DNA of 64,000 nt. Source: Nocardioides panacisoli (GTDB taxonomy: Bacteria; Actinomycetota; Actinomycetes; Propionibacteriales; Nocardioidaceae). Location: positions 2,666,001 to 2,730,000 of the forward strand of contig NZ_CP080409.1 in the NCBI RefSeq assembly GCF_019448235.1, given 5' to 3'. Shown piece by piece: positions 17,278-25,469 of this stretch. Numbering within the stretch: position 1 is the stretch's first letter; the number at the start of each line of letters is the position of its first letter. Below the pieces are notes generated by a model. It made no database searches and had not been told where the DNA came from. It saw only the letters and a list, made by a program, of their open reading frames with translations. The position numbers and the translations under genes are program-made.

Positions 17278-18123
17278 CTAGCGCTCGGCCGGTCGCGGGG
17301 CGGCATCGGTGTCCTCGTCGGCTGCGTCACCCTCGGGCCGGTCAGCCTCGGCCGCGGCGGCTGCCACGGCGAGGTCGCGGGCGCGCTCGTCGCGGACGTA
17401 GCGCCACCACACGAACCCGGCGAACCCGGCGAAGACGAACCACTCGATCGCGTAGAGCAGGTTGCGCAGCGCGGTGAAGCGGTCGACCTGCGGGAGCTGG
17501 TCCAGCGTGGCCTCGGTCATCTCGGCCGAGGCGGTGTTCTGCTCGCCGCCCTCGAGGGTGCGGGCGTTGTCGAGGACGACGTAGGCGGCGTACAGGTCGC
17601 CGGGGGTGCGCTGCACGAGGTCGGCGACCCGCAGCTGCGGGAGTACGTCGTCGGTCGGGTCGTCGTCGATGGCGCCGGTGCCCTCCGAGGGCTGGAGCCA
17701 GCCGACGACCTCGGCGGTGCCGGTCGGCGGTGGGGTCGGTTCCTCGTCGGGCGCGACCCAGCCGCGGACGACGGGGACGGCGGGGTCGTCGCGGTCGCCG
17801 GTGGTGAGCGGGGTGACGACCCAGCGGCCGACCTGCCCGCCGCCGGTCTCGCGGCCGTCGATGAGGACGGTGCTGTCGGGCAGCCAGGTGCCGTCGATGC
17901 GGACGGGCTGGCCGACGCTCTGCCCGGGGAACGGGTCGTCGGGCCCGAGCACGGAGGACAACGCGACCGGGTCGCGCTGGGTGAGGTCGACCTGCTCGGC
18001 GTCGCGGCGTACCTGCCAGGCGTCCCACTGCCACACGCCGAACCCGACCGCGATCGCCATGCACACCAGCGCCAGCAGGTGCGCTCCCACCATCCGGGGC
18101 GTCCACCAACCGCGTGCACTCAC
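17278..18123 (-). CDS. SURF1-family protein
   Basis: SURF1 proteins help insert haem a into cytochrome c oxidase. The 281-residue protein has the expected helix at each end (about 13-30 and 219-237) around a periplasmic domain. Family motifs are visible: FGVWQWDAWQVRRD, VRIDGTWLPDSTVLIDGRE, GRWVVTPL, VRGWVAP and AIEWFVFAGFAGFVWWRYV. The start is GTG, giving MSARGWWTP. The acidic tail of about 35 residues is poorly conserved. Transcribed with DUF3817. Confidence 0.88.
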   Translation of the reverse strand: MSARGWWTPRMVGAHLLALVCMAIAVGFGVWQWDAWQVRRDAEQVDLTQRDPVALSSVLGPDDPFPGQSVGQPVRIDGTWLPDSTVLIDGRETGGGQVGRWVVTPLTTGDRDDPAVPVVRGWVAPDEEPTPPPTGTAEVVGWLQPSEGTGAIDDDPTDDVLPQLRVADLVQRTPGDLYAAYVVLDNARTLEGGEQNTASAEMTEATLDQLPQVDRFTALRNLLYAIEWFVFAGFAGFVWWRYVRDERARDLAVAAAAAEADRPEGDAADEDTDAAPRPAER

Positions 18124-18189
18124 CCGCTCAGCCTACGAAGCCACCCCGTACGCCGCCGCATTCGCCCGGGCGTGACCTTCGCCCGGTCG

Positions 18190-18470
18190 CCGGGCGGGTG
18201 TCGTCGCTGGTCCGCCCGGTCTCGAGGCTCGTCGCTGGTTCGCCCGGTCTCGAGGCTCGTCGCTGGCGCTCCTCGCACCTCGACCACCAAGGGGTCGGCC
18301 CCCTTTGTTGGTCGAGCCGACGCCGTGAGGGACGAGCGGCGGCGTGTCGAGACCCCCGCACCCGCTCCTCGCACCTCGACCACCAAGGGGACCGGCTCGT
18401 TGGCCCGACCGGCCTTGGTGGTCGAGCCGACGCCGCGAGGGACGAGCGGCGGCGTGTCGAGACCTCCGCA
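18190..18470. repeat. Composite repeat region between SURF1 and TetR genes
   Basis: This 351-base gap (18124-18474) holds no gene. A 28-base tandem repeat (GTCGCTGG...GAGGCTC) starts at 18203, 18231 and 18259. A segment of about 44 bases beginning GTCGAGCCGACGCCG occurs twice (18311 and 18421) with one mismatch. Arms such as CTCGACCACCAAGG and CCTTGGTGGTCGAG can pair. A stretch of about 45 bases from 18246 recurs nearly unchanged at 25389. Both orientations of the genome-wide GGTCTCGA...TCGACC element are present. Confidence 0.85.
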
Positions 18471-18474
18471 GCCG

Positions 18475-19101
18475 CTACGCCGACCGCACCCCACGCGCCC
18501 GCACCAGATCCAAGGCCATGGCGACGTACCGGTCGGCGACGTCCTCGGGGGTCAGTCCGCCGGAGGGGCGGTACCACTGGGCGACGCCGGTGCACATGGT
18601 GACGAGCGCGCGGGCAGTGTCCTCGGGGTGGTCGAGGGCGAAGTCGCCGGACTCGCACCCGGCGGTGACGATGGCGTCGGTGAGGGACTGCTGCCGGTCG
18701 CGGCGTTCGATGTGGGCGGCGCGTTCGGTGTCCTCGAGGCCGCGGATCTCGCTCCAGGCGACGAAGGCGAGGTCCTGGCGGCGGGCGTGGAAGAGGACGA
18801 GGCACTCCACGTGGGCGGCGAGCCGGTCGACGGGCGCCGCGTCGGGGTCGTCGGCGGCGAGGCTGCGCCACCACAGGTCCTCCATGGCGTGGCGCAGGCA
18901 GGCGACGAGGAGGTCCTGCTTTCTGCGGTGGTGGTGGTAGAGCCCGGCGACGGAGAGGCCGGCGGCGGCGGCGAGCTCGCGGATCGAGGTGCCGTGGTAG
19001 CCCTGCTGCACGAAGCAGTCGAGCGCTGCGCGCAACGTGGCGGGCAGGTCGTCGCGGTCGTGGGCGCGCCAGTCCCGCGGCTCGTCCTCGGTGTCGGTCA
19101 C
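18475..19101 (-). CDS. TetR-family repressor of fatty-acid activation genes
   Basis: DNA-binding regulator with an N-terminal helix-turn-helix (ALDCFVQQGYHGTSIREL, AAAAGLSVAGLYHHHRRK) and a TetR C-terminal ligand domain of the type found with acyl-CoA genes. GTG 19101 is favoured because GGGGGGGAG lies about eight bases upstream; ATG 19122 is an alternative. It is divergent from the CoA ligase gene, and a 20-bp palindrome lies between them. By context it probably represses the ligase and transporter until an acyl-CoA ligand appears. Confidence 0.88.
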   Translation of the reverse strand: MTDTEDEPRDWRAHDRDDLPATLRAALDCFVQQGYHGTSIRELAAAAGLSVAGLYHHHRRKQDLLVACLRHAMEDLWWRSLAADDPDAAPVDRLAAHVECLVLFHARRQDLAFVAWSEIRGLEDTERAAHIERRDRQQSLTDAIVTAGCESGDFALDHPEDTARALVTMCTGVAQWYRPSGGLTPEDVADRYVAMALDLVRARGVRSA

Positions 19102-19177
19102 CGTCGTGCTCCCCCCCTCCATTTCGCGGTCCGGCCTTGACGCCCGGTGTGAGGCTTGGCACAGTCTGCCACAGTCC

Positions 19178-19197
19178 GACCGAGCGCTCGCTCGGTC
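19178..19197. promoter_or_regulatory. TetR operator palindrome
   Basis: Perfect 9-bp arms GACCGAGCG and CGCTCGGTC separated by CT, between the divergent TetR and CoA-ligase genes, 28 bases before the ligase ATG. The form is typical of TetR-type operators in actinobacterial lipid genes. Confidence 0.75.
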
Positions 19198-19225
19198 CAC
19201 GGAACGGTCAGGGAGGCCCAGGGAG

Positions 19226-20788
19226 ATGCAGTCCTCGCAGGTGGCGAGTCTCGACGCGGCGTGGCGCGCCCGTGTCGCCGCGGCGCCGCAGGACGCCGCC
19301 GTGCTGCACGGCGATCTCGCCTGGTCAGCCGCCGACCTGGACGCCCGCGTGGACGCGATGGCGGCCGGTCTCGAGGACGCCGGCATCGCGCCGGGCGACC
19401 GGGTGGGCCTGCTGCTGCAGAACGTCCCCGACGCACTCACCACGCTGCTGGCCGCCTGGCGCCGCGGCGCGACGGTCGCCCTGCTCAACCCGATGTACGC
19501 CGGCGAGGAGCTGCGCCACCTGCTGCGCGACTCGGGTGCCCGGCTGGTGGTGACCGACTCCTCACTGTGCGCGACGCTCGCCGAGGCCGCGACCGGCACC
19601 GAGGTGGCGACGGTGTGGGCCACGACCGACACCGGCACCGACGACCAGCCGCCGGTCCCGGCGGACGTGACCGCGCTGGCCGACGTGCTCGACCGCCACG
19701 CCGACCAGGCGCCGACGCCGGTCGACTCCGACACCGACACGGTGGCGCTGCTGACCTACACCTCCGGCACGACGGGTCCGCCCAAGGGCGCGATGAACAC
19801 CCACGGCAACGTGCTCGCGGTGGCGGCCGGCGTACGCGAGCAGATGGGGCTGAGCGGCGAGGACCGGGTGCTGTGCGTGGCGCCGGTCTTCCACATCACC
19901 GGTGCGGTGATCACGTCCGCGGCGCCGCTGCTGGCGGGCTCGGCCGTCGTACTGGTCGGGCGGACGAGCCCGGACAAGATCGCCGAGGCCTGCACCCGGC
20001 ACGGGGTGACGACGACGACCGGGTCGATCACGGTCTACCACGGGCTCTCGCAGGCCGAGGGCGTCGACCGCGACACGTTCGCGACGGTGAAGCACCTGTG
20101 GTCGGGCGGTGCGCCGGTGCCGCCGGCGACGGTGGCGCGGTTCGCGGAGTCGTTCGGGCCCTACATCCACAACATCTTCGGCATGACCGAGACGACCTCG
20201 GCGTGCATCGCGGTGCCGTTGGGAGAGCAGGCGCCGGTGGACCCGGAGACGGGGTCGCTGGCGATCGGCAAGCCCTACCCGGGTGTCGAGGTGCGCGTGC
20301 TGGACCCGACGGGCGAGCCGCTGGGGCCGCGCGAGCACGGCGAGCTGGAGATCACCGGCGCCTGCATCGTGCCGGGCTACTGGCAGAACGAGGCGGCCAC
20401 GGCGGAGACGATGCCGGGCGGTCGGCTGCGGTCCGGTGACGGCGCGATGGTCGACGAGGACGGCTGGGTCTACATCGTCGACCGGCTCAAGGACCAGATC
20501 AACACCTCCGGCTACAAGGTGTGGCCGCGTGAGGTGGAGGACGTGCTGACGCGGCACGACGACGTGCACCAGGCGGCGGTCGTCGGGGAGCCGGACGACT
20601 ACCGCGGCGAGGCCGTGGTGGCGCACGTCGTGCTCGACTCCGGGGGGACCGCGACGGCCGAGGAACTGGTGGCCTTCGCCCGTGAACGGCTGGCGGCGTA
20701 CAAGGTGCCGCGTCGGGTGGTGCTCACCGACGCGTTGCCGACCACGGCCACCGGCAAGATCCAACGCCGCGCACTGCGCGAGTCCTGA
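19226..20788 (+). CDS. AMP-forming acyl-CoA synthetase
   Basis: Activates a carboxylic acid to its CoA thioester via an acyl-AMP. The ANL-superfamily signatures are intact: P-loop YTSGTTGPPKG near residue 177, GMTETTSA near 320, SGDGAMVDEDGWVYIVDR with the adenosine-binding Asp near 410, and the C-terminal lysine in TATGKIQRRAL near 510. The length of 520 residues is usual. The ATG at 19226 follows AGGGAGG. It is transcribed with an AtoE-type transporter, which suggests short-chain or medium-chain substrates. Confidence 0.93.
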   Translation: MQSSQVASLDAAWRARVAAAPQDAAVLHGDLAWSAADLDARVDAMAAGLEDAGIAPGDRVGLLLQNVPDALTTLLAAWRRGATVALLNPMYAGEELRHLLRDSGARLVVTDSSLCATLAEAATGTEVATVWATTDTGTDDQPPVPADVTALADVLDRHADQAPTPVDSDTDTVALLTYTSGTTGPPKGAMNTHGNVLAVAAGVREQMGLSGEDRVLCVAPVFHITGAVITSAAPLLAGSAVVLVGRTSPDKIAEACTRHGVTTTTGSITVYHGLSQAEGVDRDTFATVKHLWSGGAPVPPATVARFAESFGPYIHNIFGMTETTSACIAVPLGEQAPVDPETGSLAIGKPYPGVEVRVLDPTGEPLGPREHGELEITGACIVPGYWQNEAATAETMPGGRLRSGDGAMVDEDGWVYIVDRLKDQINTSGYKVWPREVEDVLTRHDDVHQAAVVGEPDDYRGEAVVAHVVLDSGGTATAEELVAFARERLAAYKVPRRVVLTDALPTTATGKIQRRALRES

Positions 20789-20832
20789 CGTCGCGACGCC
20801 GTACGCCGCGACACTTCTCGAGAGGAATCCCA

Positions 20833-22194
20833 ATGCTGTCCACGTTGTCCCGCCCGTTGAGCCGCTTCGTCGAGCGGTGGATCCCTGGCCCGCTGGCGCT
20901 GGCGGTCGTGCTGACCGCCGTGGTGGCGGTGATGGCGCTGACCATGACCGACGCCTCTGCCGATGAGGTGGTGCTGGCGTGGGGTGATGGCCTGACCGGG
21001 CTGCTGGCGTTCATGACTCAGGTGGCGCTGGTGCTGCTGCTGGGCTACTCGCTGGCGAACGTGCGGCCGGTGCACCGGCTGCTGATCAAGGTGGCGTCGC
21101 TGCCGCGGAGCCCGCGGCAGGCGTACGGCTTCCTGGCGCTGGTGGGCGGCATCGCGTCGCTGATCAGCTTCGGCCTGGGGCTGATCGTGGCGGGTGTCAT
21201 GGCCGTGGAGGTGTCGCGGGTGTTCCGCGACCGCGGCCGGCCGCTGCACTATCCGCTGCTGGTGGCGGCGGGCTACTCGGGCTTCGTGGTGTGGCACATG
21301 GGCTACTCGGGCTCGGGTCCGCTGAACGCCGCCACCGACGGTGGTGCCTACACCGACCTGCCGGGCGGCATCGTGCCCGTCGCGGAGACGACGTTCTCCT
21401 CGTGGAACATCATCGCCACCATCGTCACCCTGGCCGTGGTCACCGTCGCGATGATGGCGCTGGCGCCCTCGCGGGATGAGGAGGTCGTCGCCGCCCCGGA
21501 CGCGGTGTACGACGAGAAGGCCGAGGCCGACGTGCCGGCGGCAACCGACCACGAGGTGGAGAAGACTCCGGCGGACCGCGTCGACACCTTCCGCGGCGTC
21601 ACGCTGATCGCGGGCGTCTTCATGTCGCTCTACCTGGTGCTGTTCTTCTACAACAACGGCTTCACGCTCAACCTGGACCTGGTCAACTGGACCTTCCTCG
21701 CGCTGATCCTGCTGCTGGTGGGCAACGCCAAGGAGCTGGCCGAGCTGATCGCGCGCGGTGGCCGCACGGTCGGTGAGGTGCTCCTGCAGTACCCGCTCTA
21801 CGCCGGCATCATCGGCATGATGGGCGCCACCGGCCTGGTGGAGATCATCAGTGAGTTCTTCATCGACATCTCCAGCCCCGGCACGCTGGGCCTGTTGGCC
21901 TTCCTCTCCGCGGGACTGCTCAACATGTTCGTCCCCTCCGGTGGCGGCCAGTTCGCGCTGATGGCGCCGCTCTTCGCCGGTGCCGCCGACTCCCAGGGCG
22001 TCGACCAGTCGGTCGTCATCATGGCCATCGCGTACGGCGACCAGTGGACCAACATGATCCAGCCCTTCTGGGCCGTCCCGCTCCTCGCCGTCGCCGGGCT
22101 ACGTGTCCGCGACATCCTCGGCTATACGTTCGTCACGCTGATCCTGTCGGGTGTCGTCTTCGCCGGGACGTTGCTGGTTCTCGGGGCTGGCTGA
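20833..22194 (+). CDS. AtoE-type short-chain fatty-acid transporter
   Basis: Multi-pass permease of 453 residues resembling AtoE. Typical motifs: RFVERWIPGPLALAVVLT at the N-terminus, FGLGLIVAGVMAVEV, YSGFVVWHMGYSGSGPL, a loop with charged residues, and VPSGGGQFALMAPLF with YGDQWTNMIQPFWAVPLL near the end. GAGAGGAA precedes the ATG. It lies 44 bases after the CoA ligase and probably in one operon, pairing uptake of acids such as butyrate with their activation. Confidence 0.9.
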   Translation: MLSTLSRPLSRFVERWIPGPLALAVVLTAVVAVMALTMTDASADEVVLAWGDGLTGLLAFMTQVALVLLLGYSLANVRPVHRLLIKVASLPRSPRQAYGFLALVGGIASLISFGLGLIVAGVMAVEVSRVFRDRGRPLHYPLLVAAGYSGFVVWHMGYSGSGPLNAATDGGAYTDLPGGIVPVAETTFSSWNIIATIVTLAVVTVAMMALAPSRDEEVVAAPDAVYDEKAEADVPAATDHEVEKTPADRVDTFRGVTLIAGVFMSLYLVLFFYNNGFTLNLDLVNWTFLALILLLVGNAKELAELIARGGRTVGEVLLQYPLYAGIIGMMGATGLVEIISEFFIDISSPGTLGLLAFLSAGLLNMFVPSGGGQFALMAPLFAGAADSQGVDQSVVIMAIAYGDQWTNMIQPFWAVPLLAVAGLRVRDILGYTFVTLILSGVVFAGTLLVLGAG

Positions 22195-22264
22195 CTCCGG
22201 GTCGACAGATTGCGCTGCGGCGGTCAACTCTGATGAAGAGGTCGGGCGTAGGAGTGCCGACAGG

Positions 22265-23680
22265 TCAAACTCCCCTCTCGCGATCAAATGCCTCACGAGA
22301 ACCTGACAACGCCTCGCGTAGTCGATCCAGCAAGAGCTTCGTGCGAGCGGGCGCGGTTGCAACATCAGTCTCTTCAACTTCGCGCCAGAGCTCCTCCTTC
22401 ATGTTGCCTGCGTCCGACCAGGTCTCGACCGAGATCATCGCATGTATCCTGATTCGTTCGCCCAAGACCTGAAGCGCGACGGCGGCGACAAACGTGACGC
22501 TGTACTGGGGTTGGTGCTCAGCTACAACCATGCGGCCCGTCTCAAACGCCACTGTTTCTCTTGCAGCACCCGGCGCACGGCGGCGTTGCCCCTCCGGAAC
22601 TGCGGTGATGCTCGAGTGGACCTGGACGAGGGCTGCTGGCCAATCCGCCAGCACGGCCGCGACCGTATCCACGCCGTCCGCTAGCACCGCTGCTACGGAC
22701 TGCGCGGCCTCACGCGCGACTGCTAATGAAGCATCGGCTTCGCGCTCCGCCGACCTCAGCTCCTCGAGTCGCGCGGCTAGCGTGCCCTTGCGTAGCGCAC
22801 CGAAACTCGAGACTGGTTCCGTTGCAACGTCTGCAATTGACGTGTTCCCAAGGTCGACCGGGAAGCTCACAAGATGTCTGTTGTGGAAGCGAAGCTGGAA
22901 GGTGGGAACTGATCCAAGTGGCCACAAGACTGCCTGCAAGGCGGCAATGCGCTCCTGTGGGAACTCATCTCCCAGAAACACGCCGTTGAGTGCGTCAGTT
23001 ATATCGAGATTGAACGGCGAGAGCGAAAGGTCAGTGCGAACAAGACGAAACTCCGACTCGTTGGACCAGTCAATGTGTTTGCTGAAGAACAAATCTTGCT
23101 GGTGAGTCTCGGAGTAGCGAAGAGCAGCAGCGTCTGCGCCAAACTCCTGTATTTGACGCAAGTTGATGGCCTCAGGGCCAGAGCCAAGACTGACCGTGCG
23201 GTACCGGACGTCGCCGCTGAACTGGTGGACGGCGGAACACTTCGCCGCTTCGAACGCCGACAACAGTTTCTGACGATCGAACCGCAGACACAGTCCCGCA
23301 TGACGTTGGCCGTAGTGGGCCCAGAGCGAGAGGTGGGACCACCCACGAAGCGCGTTCCTATCGGACACTGCCTCCGGAAGGTCCCAGTCATTTGTGAAGC
23401 AAGCGACCTTGGAGTGCATGCGGATGTGGCGATCGATCTCCCGCCACAACTCCATCGTCGCCTCCGAACTGAGTCCGGATTCACCCTGCAGGCTTGGGTA
23501 TAGCGGTCTCGATTCCCACAGGTCGTTCGTTCCGTGGAATGGCGACAGGCGGATGGTCCGGGTAGCCAAGATGCCAAGGATGGCCGCGTCTGAGGATGTG
23601 TAGTGGTACAGGTCGTCCGTTCTTTTCTTCGGGGCGTTGCGCAGTTCCTCTTCGAGGTACGCGGTGTAGTCGGTCGGCAT
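22265..23680 (-). CDS. DUF2971 family protein in a low-GC islet
   Basis: The N-terminal half matches DUF2971: LYHYTSSDAAILGILATRT, then LSPFHGTNDLWESRPL, a central RGWSHLSLWAHYGQRHAG and NESEFRLVRTDLSL. The C-terminal 200 residues are an added region with a coiled-coil stretch (ARLEELRSAEREADASLAVA) and a separate domain that I do not recognise. The function of DUF2971 is unknown; the family is often found in variable and defence-associated loci. GC content is clearly lower than in neighbouring genes, a sign of recent transfer. The start is ambiguous: ATG 23680 or TTG 23692. Confidence 0.75.
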   Translation of the reverse strand: MPTDYTAYLEEELRNAPKKRTDDLYHYTSSDAAILGILATRTIRLSPFHGTNDLWESRPLYPSLQGESGLSSEATMELWREIDRHIRMHSKVACFTNDWDLPEAVSDRNALRGWSHLSLWAHYGQRHAGLCLRFDRQKLLSAFEAAKCSAVHQFSGDVRYRTVSLGSGPEAINLRQIQEFGADAAALRYSETHQQDLFFSKHIDWSNESEFRLVRTDLSLSPFNLDITDALNGVFLGDEFPQERIAALQAVLWPLGSVPTFQLRFHNRHLVSFPVDLGNTSIADVATEPVSSFGALRKGTLAARLEELRSAEREADASLAVAREAAQSVAAVLADGVDTVAAVLADWPAALVQVHSSITAVPEGQRRRAPGAARETVAFETGRMVVAEHQPQYSVTFVAAVALQVLGERIRIHAMISVETWSDAGNMKEELWREVEETDVATAPARTKLLLDRLREALSGSREAFDRERGV

Positions 23681-24043
23681 GAGTCCATGCAACCAGCCGG
23701 GCTAGTGAACGAGCCCGAGTGGAGCTGGAGGCACGCGGACAATCTGGCCTAGTCGATCCTCGCGCGTGGAACCCACCAGCGCCTCGAAGTGGCGCGTCGA
23801 AGCGGGCATGGTCGACGCTTGATGTGAGTACGAGGAAGAAGGTCGATCCCCCGAGCCAGCGCATTGCGCGGTGTAGGCGGTCCACGTCGGTCGATTGCAG
23901 GATTCGCATCCAAGCCATCGCAACGGTCGGCTGTCACCCTGAGCGCACAGCCGGGGGCGCTCGCACCGAGAGCGGTCCGCAACAGGACACTCGCGGCGAT
24001 TGTCGGCGACCACATGGCGATGCGAGCGTGAACCTGCGGCAGG
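23681..24043. other. Gene-free low-GC stretch, possible remnant
   Basis: No convincing gene. Several short frames exist on both strands but none has a ribosome-binding site or a recognisable domain. The composition matches the adjacent DUF2971 gene rather than the host, so this may be decayed DNA that arrived with it. No terminal repeats or integrase were seen. Confidence 0.5.
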
Positions 24044-24454
24044 TCACAGACTCGGTCGGCGGCGCAACTGCTTGGTCTCGCCGCGCTTCTTCTTGTTGGT
24101 GACCCGGCGGCGTTGGGATGCCTTCGACGGCTTGGTGGGGACGCGGCGGCGGGCGCGTGGGCGCAAGGCTCGTTCGAGCTGCTCCGCCAGGCGCTCCTCG
24201 GCGAGGCGACGGTTGCGGTGCTGGGAGCGATGGTCAGCCGCGACCGCCGTGACCTCGGCGCCGAGCCGGGCGACCAGGCGATGCTTCAGGTCGTCGGGGA
24301 ACGCCTCGGAGCCGGCCAGGTCGAAGACCAGCTGCACCTTCGTGTCGGTGGTGTTCACGTGCTGCCCGCCCGGCCCGGACGAGCGCGAGAAGCGCCACGT
24401 GAGGTCCGCATCGGGGATCACGTGGCCACGTACCTCGATCACCACGACGCACAC
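24044..24454 (-). CDS. arfB: ArfB-like peptide chain release factor (ribosome rescue)
   Basis: Codon-independent hydrolase that frees stalled ribosomes. The catalytic GGQ motif is in SRSSGPGGQHVNTTDTKVQL near residue 30. The rest fits the class-I release-factor domain without a codon-recognition domain. The C-terminal tail is strongly basic (KPSKASQRRRVTNKKKRG), as in ArfB/YaeJ, where it enters the empty mRNA channel. The length of 136 residues is normal. The start is uncertain among closely spaced GTG codons near 24454. Confidence 0.9.
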   Translation of the reverse strand: MCVVVIEVRGHVIPDADLTWRFSRSSGPGGQHVNTTDTKVQLVFDLAGSEAFPDDLKHRLVARLGAEVTAVAADHRSQHRNRRLAEERLAEQLERALRPRARRRVPTKPSKASQRRRVTNKKKRGETKQLRRRPSL

Positions 24455-24566
24455 CCGACCGATCGCGCTGCCCGGTCCGGCAGCGTGGCGGGATCGTCAG
24501 TGGTCACCCGCCCATGATGCCCGTGGCAGGTCGCGCCGGGCGGGCCGCCGGGCGGAGACTGGTGCG

Positions 24567-24896
24567 GTGGACTCGACCCGTCAGCTGCTGCTCGCCGAAC
24601 GCGAGCGCGTGCAGGCGCGGTTGGCCGAACTGACCGGCGACTACCGCAACATCGTCGACGCCAGTCGCGACGACAACGCCGACGACGAGCACGACCCCGA
24701 AGGCGCCACCATCGCGTTCGAACGCTCCCAGGTCGCCACCGTCATCGAGCAGACCCGACGGCACCTCGACGAGCTCGACGCTGCGGTCGCGCGGGTCGAT
24801 GCGGGGACGTACGGCGTCTGCGAGCGGTGTGGGCGCACGATCCCCGCCGCTCGGCTCGAGGCCCGGCCGGTGGCGCGGACGTGTGTCTCGTGCTGA
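24567..24896 (+). CDS. DksA/TraR-family zinc-finger protein
   Basis: A 109-residue protein with an N-terminal coiled coil (RQLLLAERERVQARLAELT, then an acidic tip) and a C-terminal four-Cys zinc finger (VCERCGRTIPAARLEARP, CVSC). Such proteins may bind the RNA polymerase secondary channel. GTG 24567 is chosen because GGAG lies upstream and the protein then has normal DksA-like length; the frame extends upstream without stops but overlaps arfB. Confidence 0.85.
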   Translation: MDSTRQLLLAERERVQARLAELTGDYRNIVDASRDDNADDEHDPEGATIAFERSQVATVIEQTRRHLDELDAAVARVDAGTYGVCERCGRTIPAARLEARPVARTCVSC

Positions 24897-24929
24897 GACG
24901 GTCGCTGGTTGGGCGCGTCCCGTTGGGTG

Positions 24930-25040
24930 GTCTCGACAAGCAAGGGGTCTCGACAGGCTCGACCAACGGGACGGGTCGACCAACGGGGACAGGGCGACCA
25001 ACGCGTGGGCTTGAGCGACGCGGCGGGACCGACCAACGCG
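24930..25040 (+). repeat. Interspersed repeat cluster 4
   Basis: A degenerate GGTCTCGACAAGC unit, a full GGTCTCGACAGGCTCGACC unit and several partial GACCAACG units. The cluster lies between the convergent dksA-like gene and the LPFR-type small gene. Confidence 0.75.
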
Positions 25041-25058
25041 GAGAAGCTCGGCCCGCGG

Positions 25059-25166
25059 TCAGGGTCGGGGCTTGGGGCCGCCGCCGGGGAGGATCGCGCG
25101 GACGATGCGGATGGGCAGGGTCACGATGCCCTGGAGCAGGCCGAGGATCGAGTGCAGGATGCGCAT
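25059..25166 (-). CDS. LPFR-motif-like small protein
   Basis: A 35-residue protein: MRILHSILGLLQGIVTLP continues IRIVRAILPGGG and a short Pro/Lys tail. The hydrophobic amphipathic helix ending LPIR resembles the small actinobacterial proteins described by an LPFR motif. AAGG lies about eight bases before the ATG. Function is unknown; membrane surface binding is likely from the helix. It is too short for ordinary gene calling and is flanked on both sides by repeat clusters. Confidence 0.6.
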   Translation of the reverse strand: MRILHSILGLLQGIVTLPIRIVRAILPGGGPKPRP

Positions 25167-25280
25167 GGGGACCGCCTTGGGGGTGGGGTGTGGTTCCGGT
25201 CTGGTCGGCAGTACCCACCACGCGGTCTTCGTATGCGCCGGCGCTGAGGGACGGCGGCGGCGTACGGCGTGGGGTCTGTT

Positions 25281-25318
25281 GTGTCATTTGGTGTCACTCG
25301 GTGACACCGGACGACACG
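25281..25318. promoter_or_regulatory. Helically phased GTGTCA half-site array
   Basis: GTGTCA starts at 25281 and again at 25291; its complement follows in GTGACACC from 25301 and in CGACAC near 25312. The middle pair makes a perfect palindrome, GGTGTCAC and GTGACACC around TCG (25290-25308). Repeats spaced by ten bases lie on one face of the helix, as in cooperative operators. The nearest gene start is the small protein at 25166, on the minus strand. Confidence 0.5.
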
Positions 25319-25329
25319 TATGTGCTCTG

Positions 25330-25469
25330 AGGTCTCGACAGGCTCGACCAACGGAGCGGGCACGGTCTCGACAGGCTCGACCAACGAGGGTCTCGAGGCT
25401 CGTCGCTGGCGCTCCTCGCACCTCGACCAACAAGGCCAGTCGGGTCTCGACGGGCTCGACCAGCGGGGG
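25330..25469 (+). repeat. Interspersed repeat cluster 5
   Basis: Three GGTCTCGAC(A/G)GGCTCGACC units plus a copy of about 45 bases from 25389 that nearly matches 18246. The remainder of the gap 25167-25329 holds the half-site array and no gene. The cluster abuts the lipoprotein stop codon at 25470. Confidence 0.8.

Noticed and set aside
23481..24102. Overlapping short frames on both strands beyond the DUF2971 gene
   Set aside because: None has a credible start signal or domain, and they overlap each other heavily.
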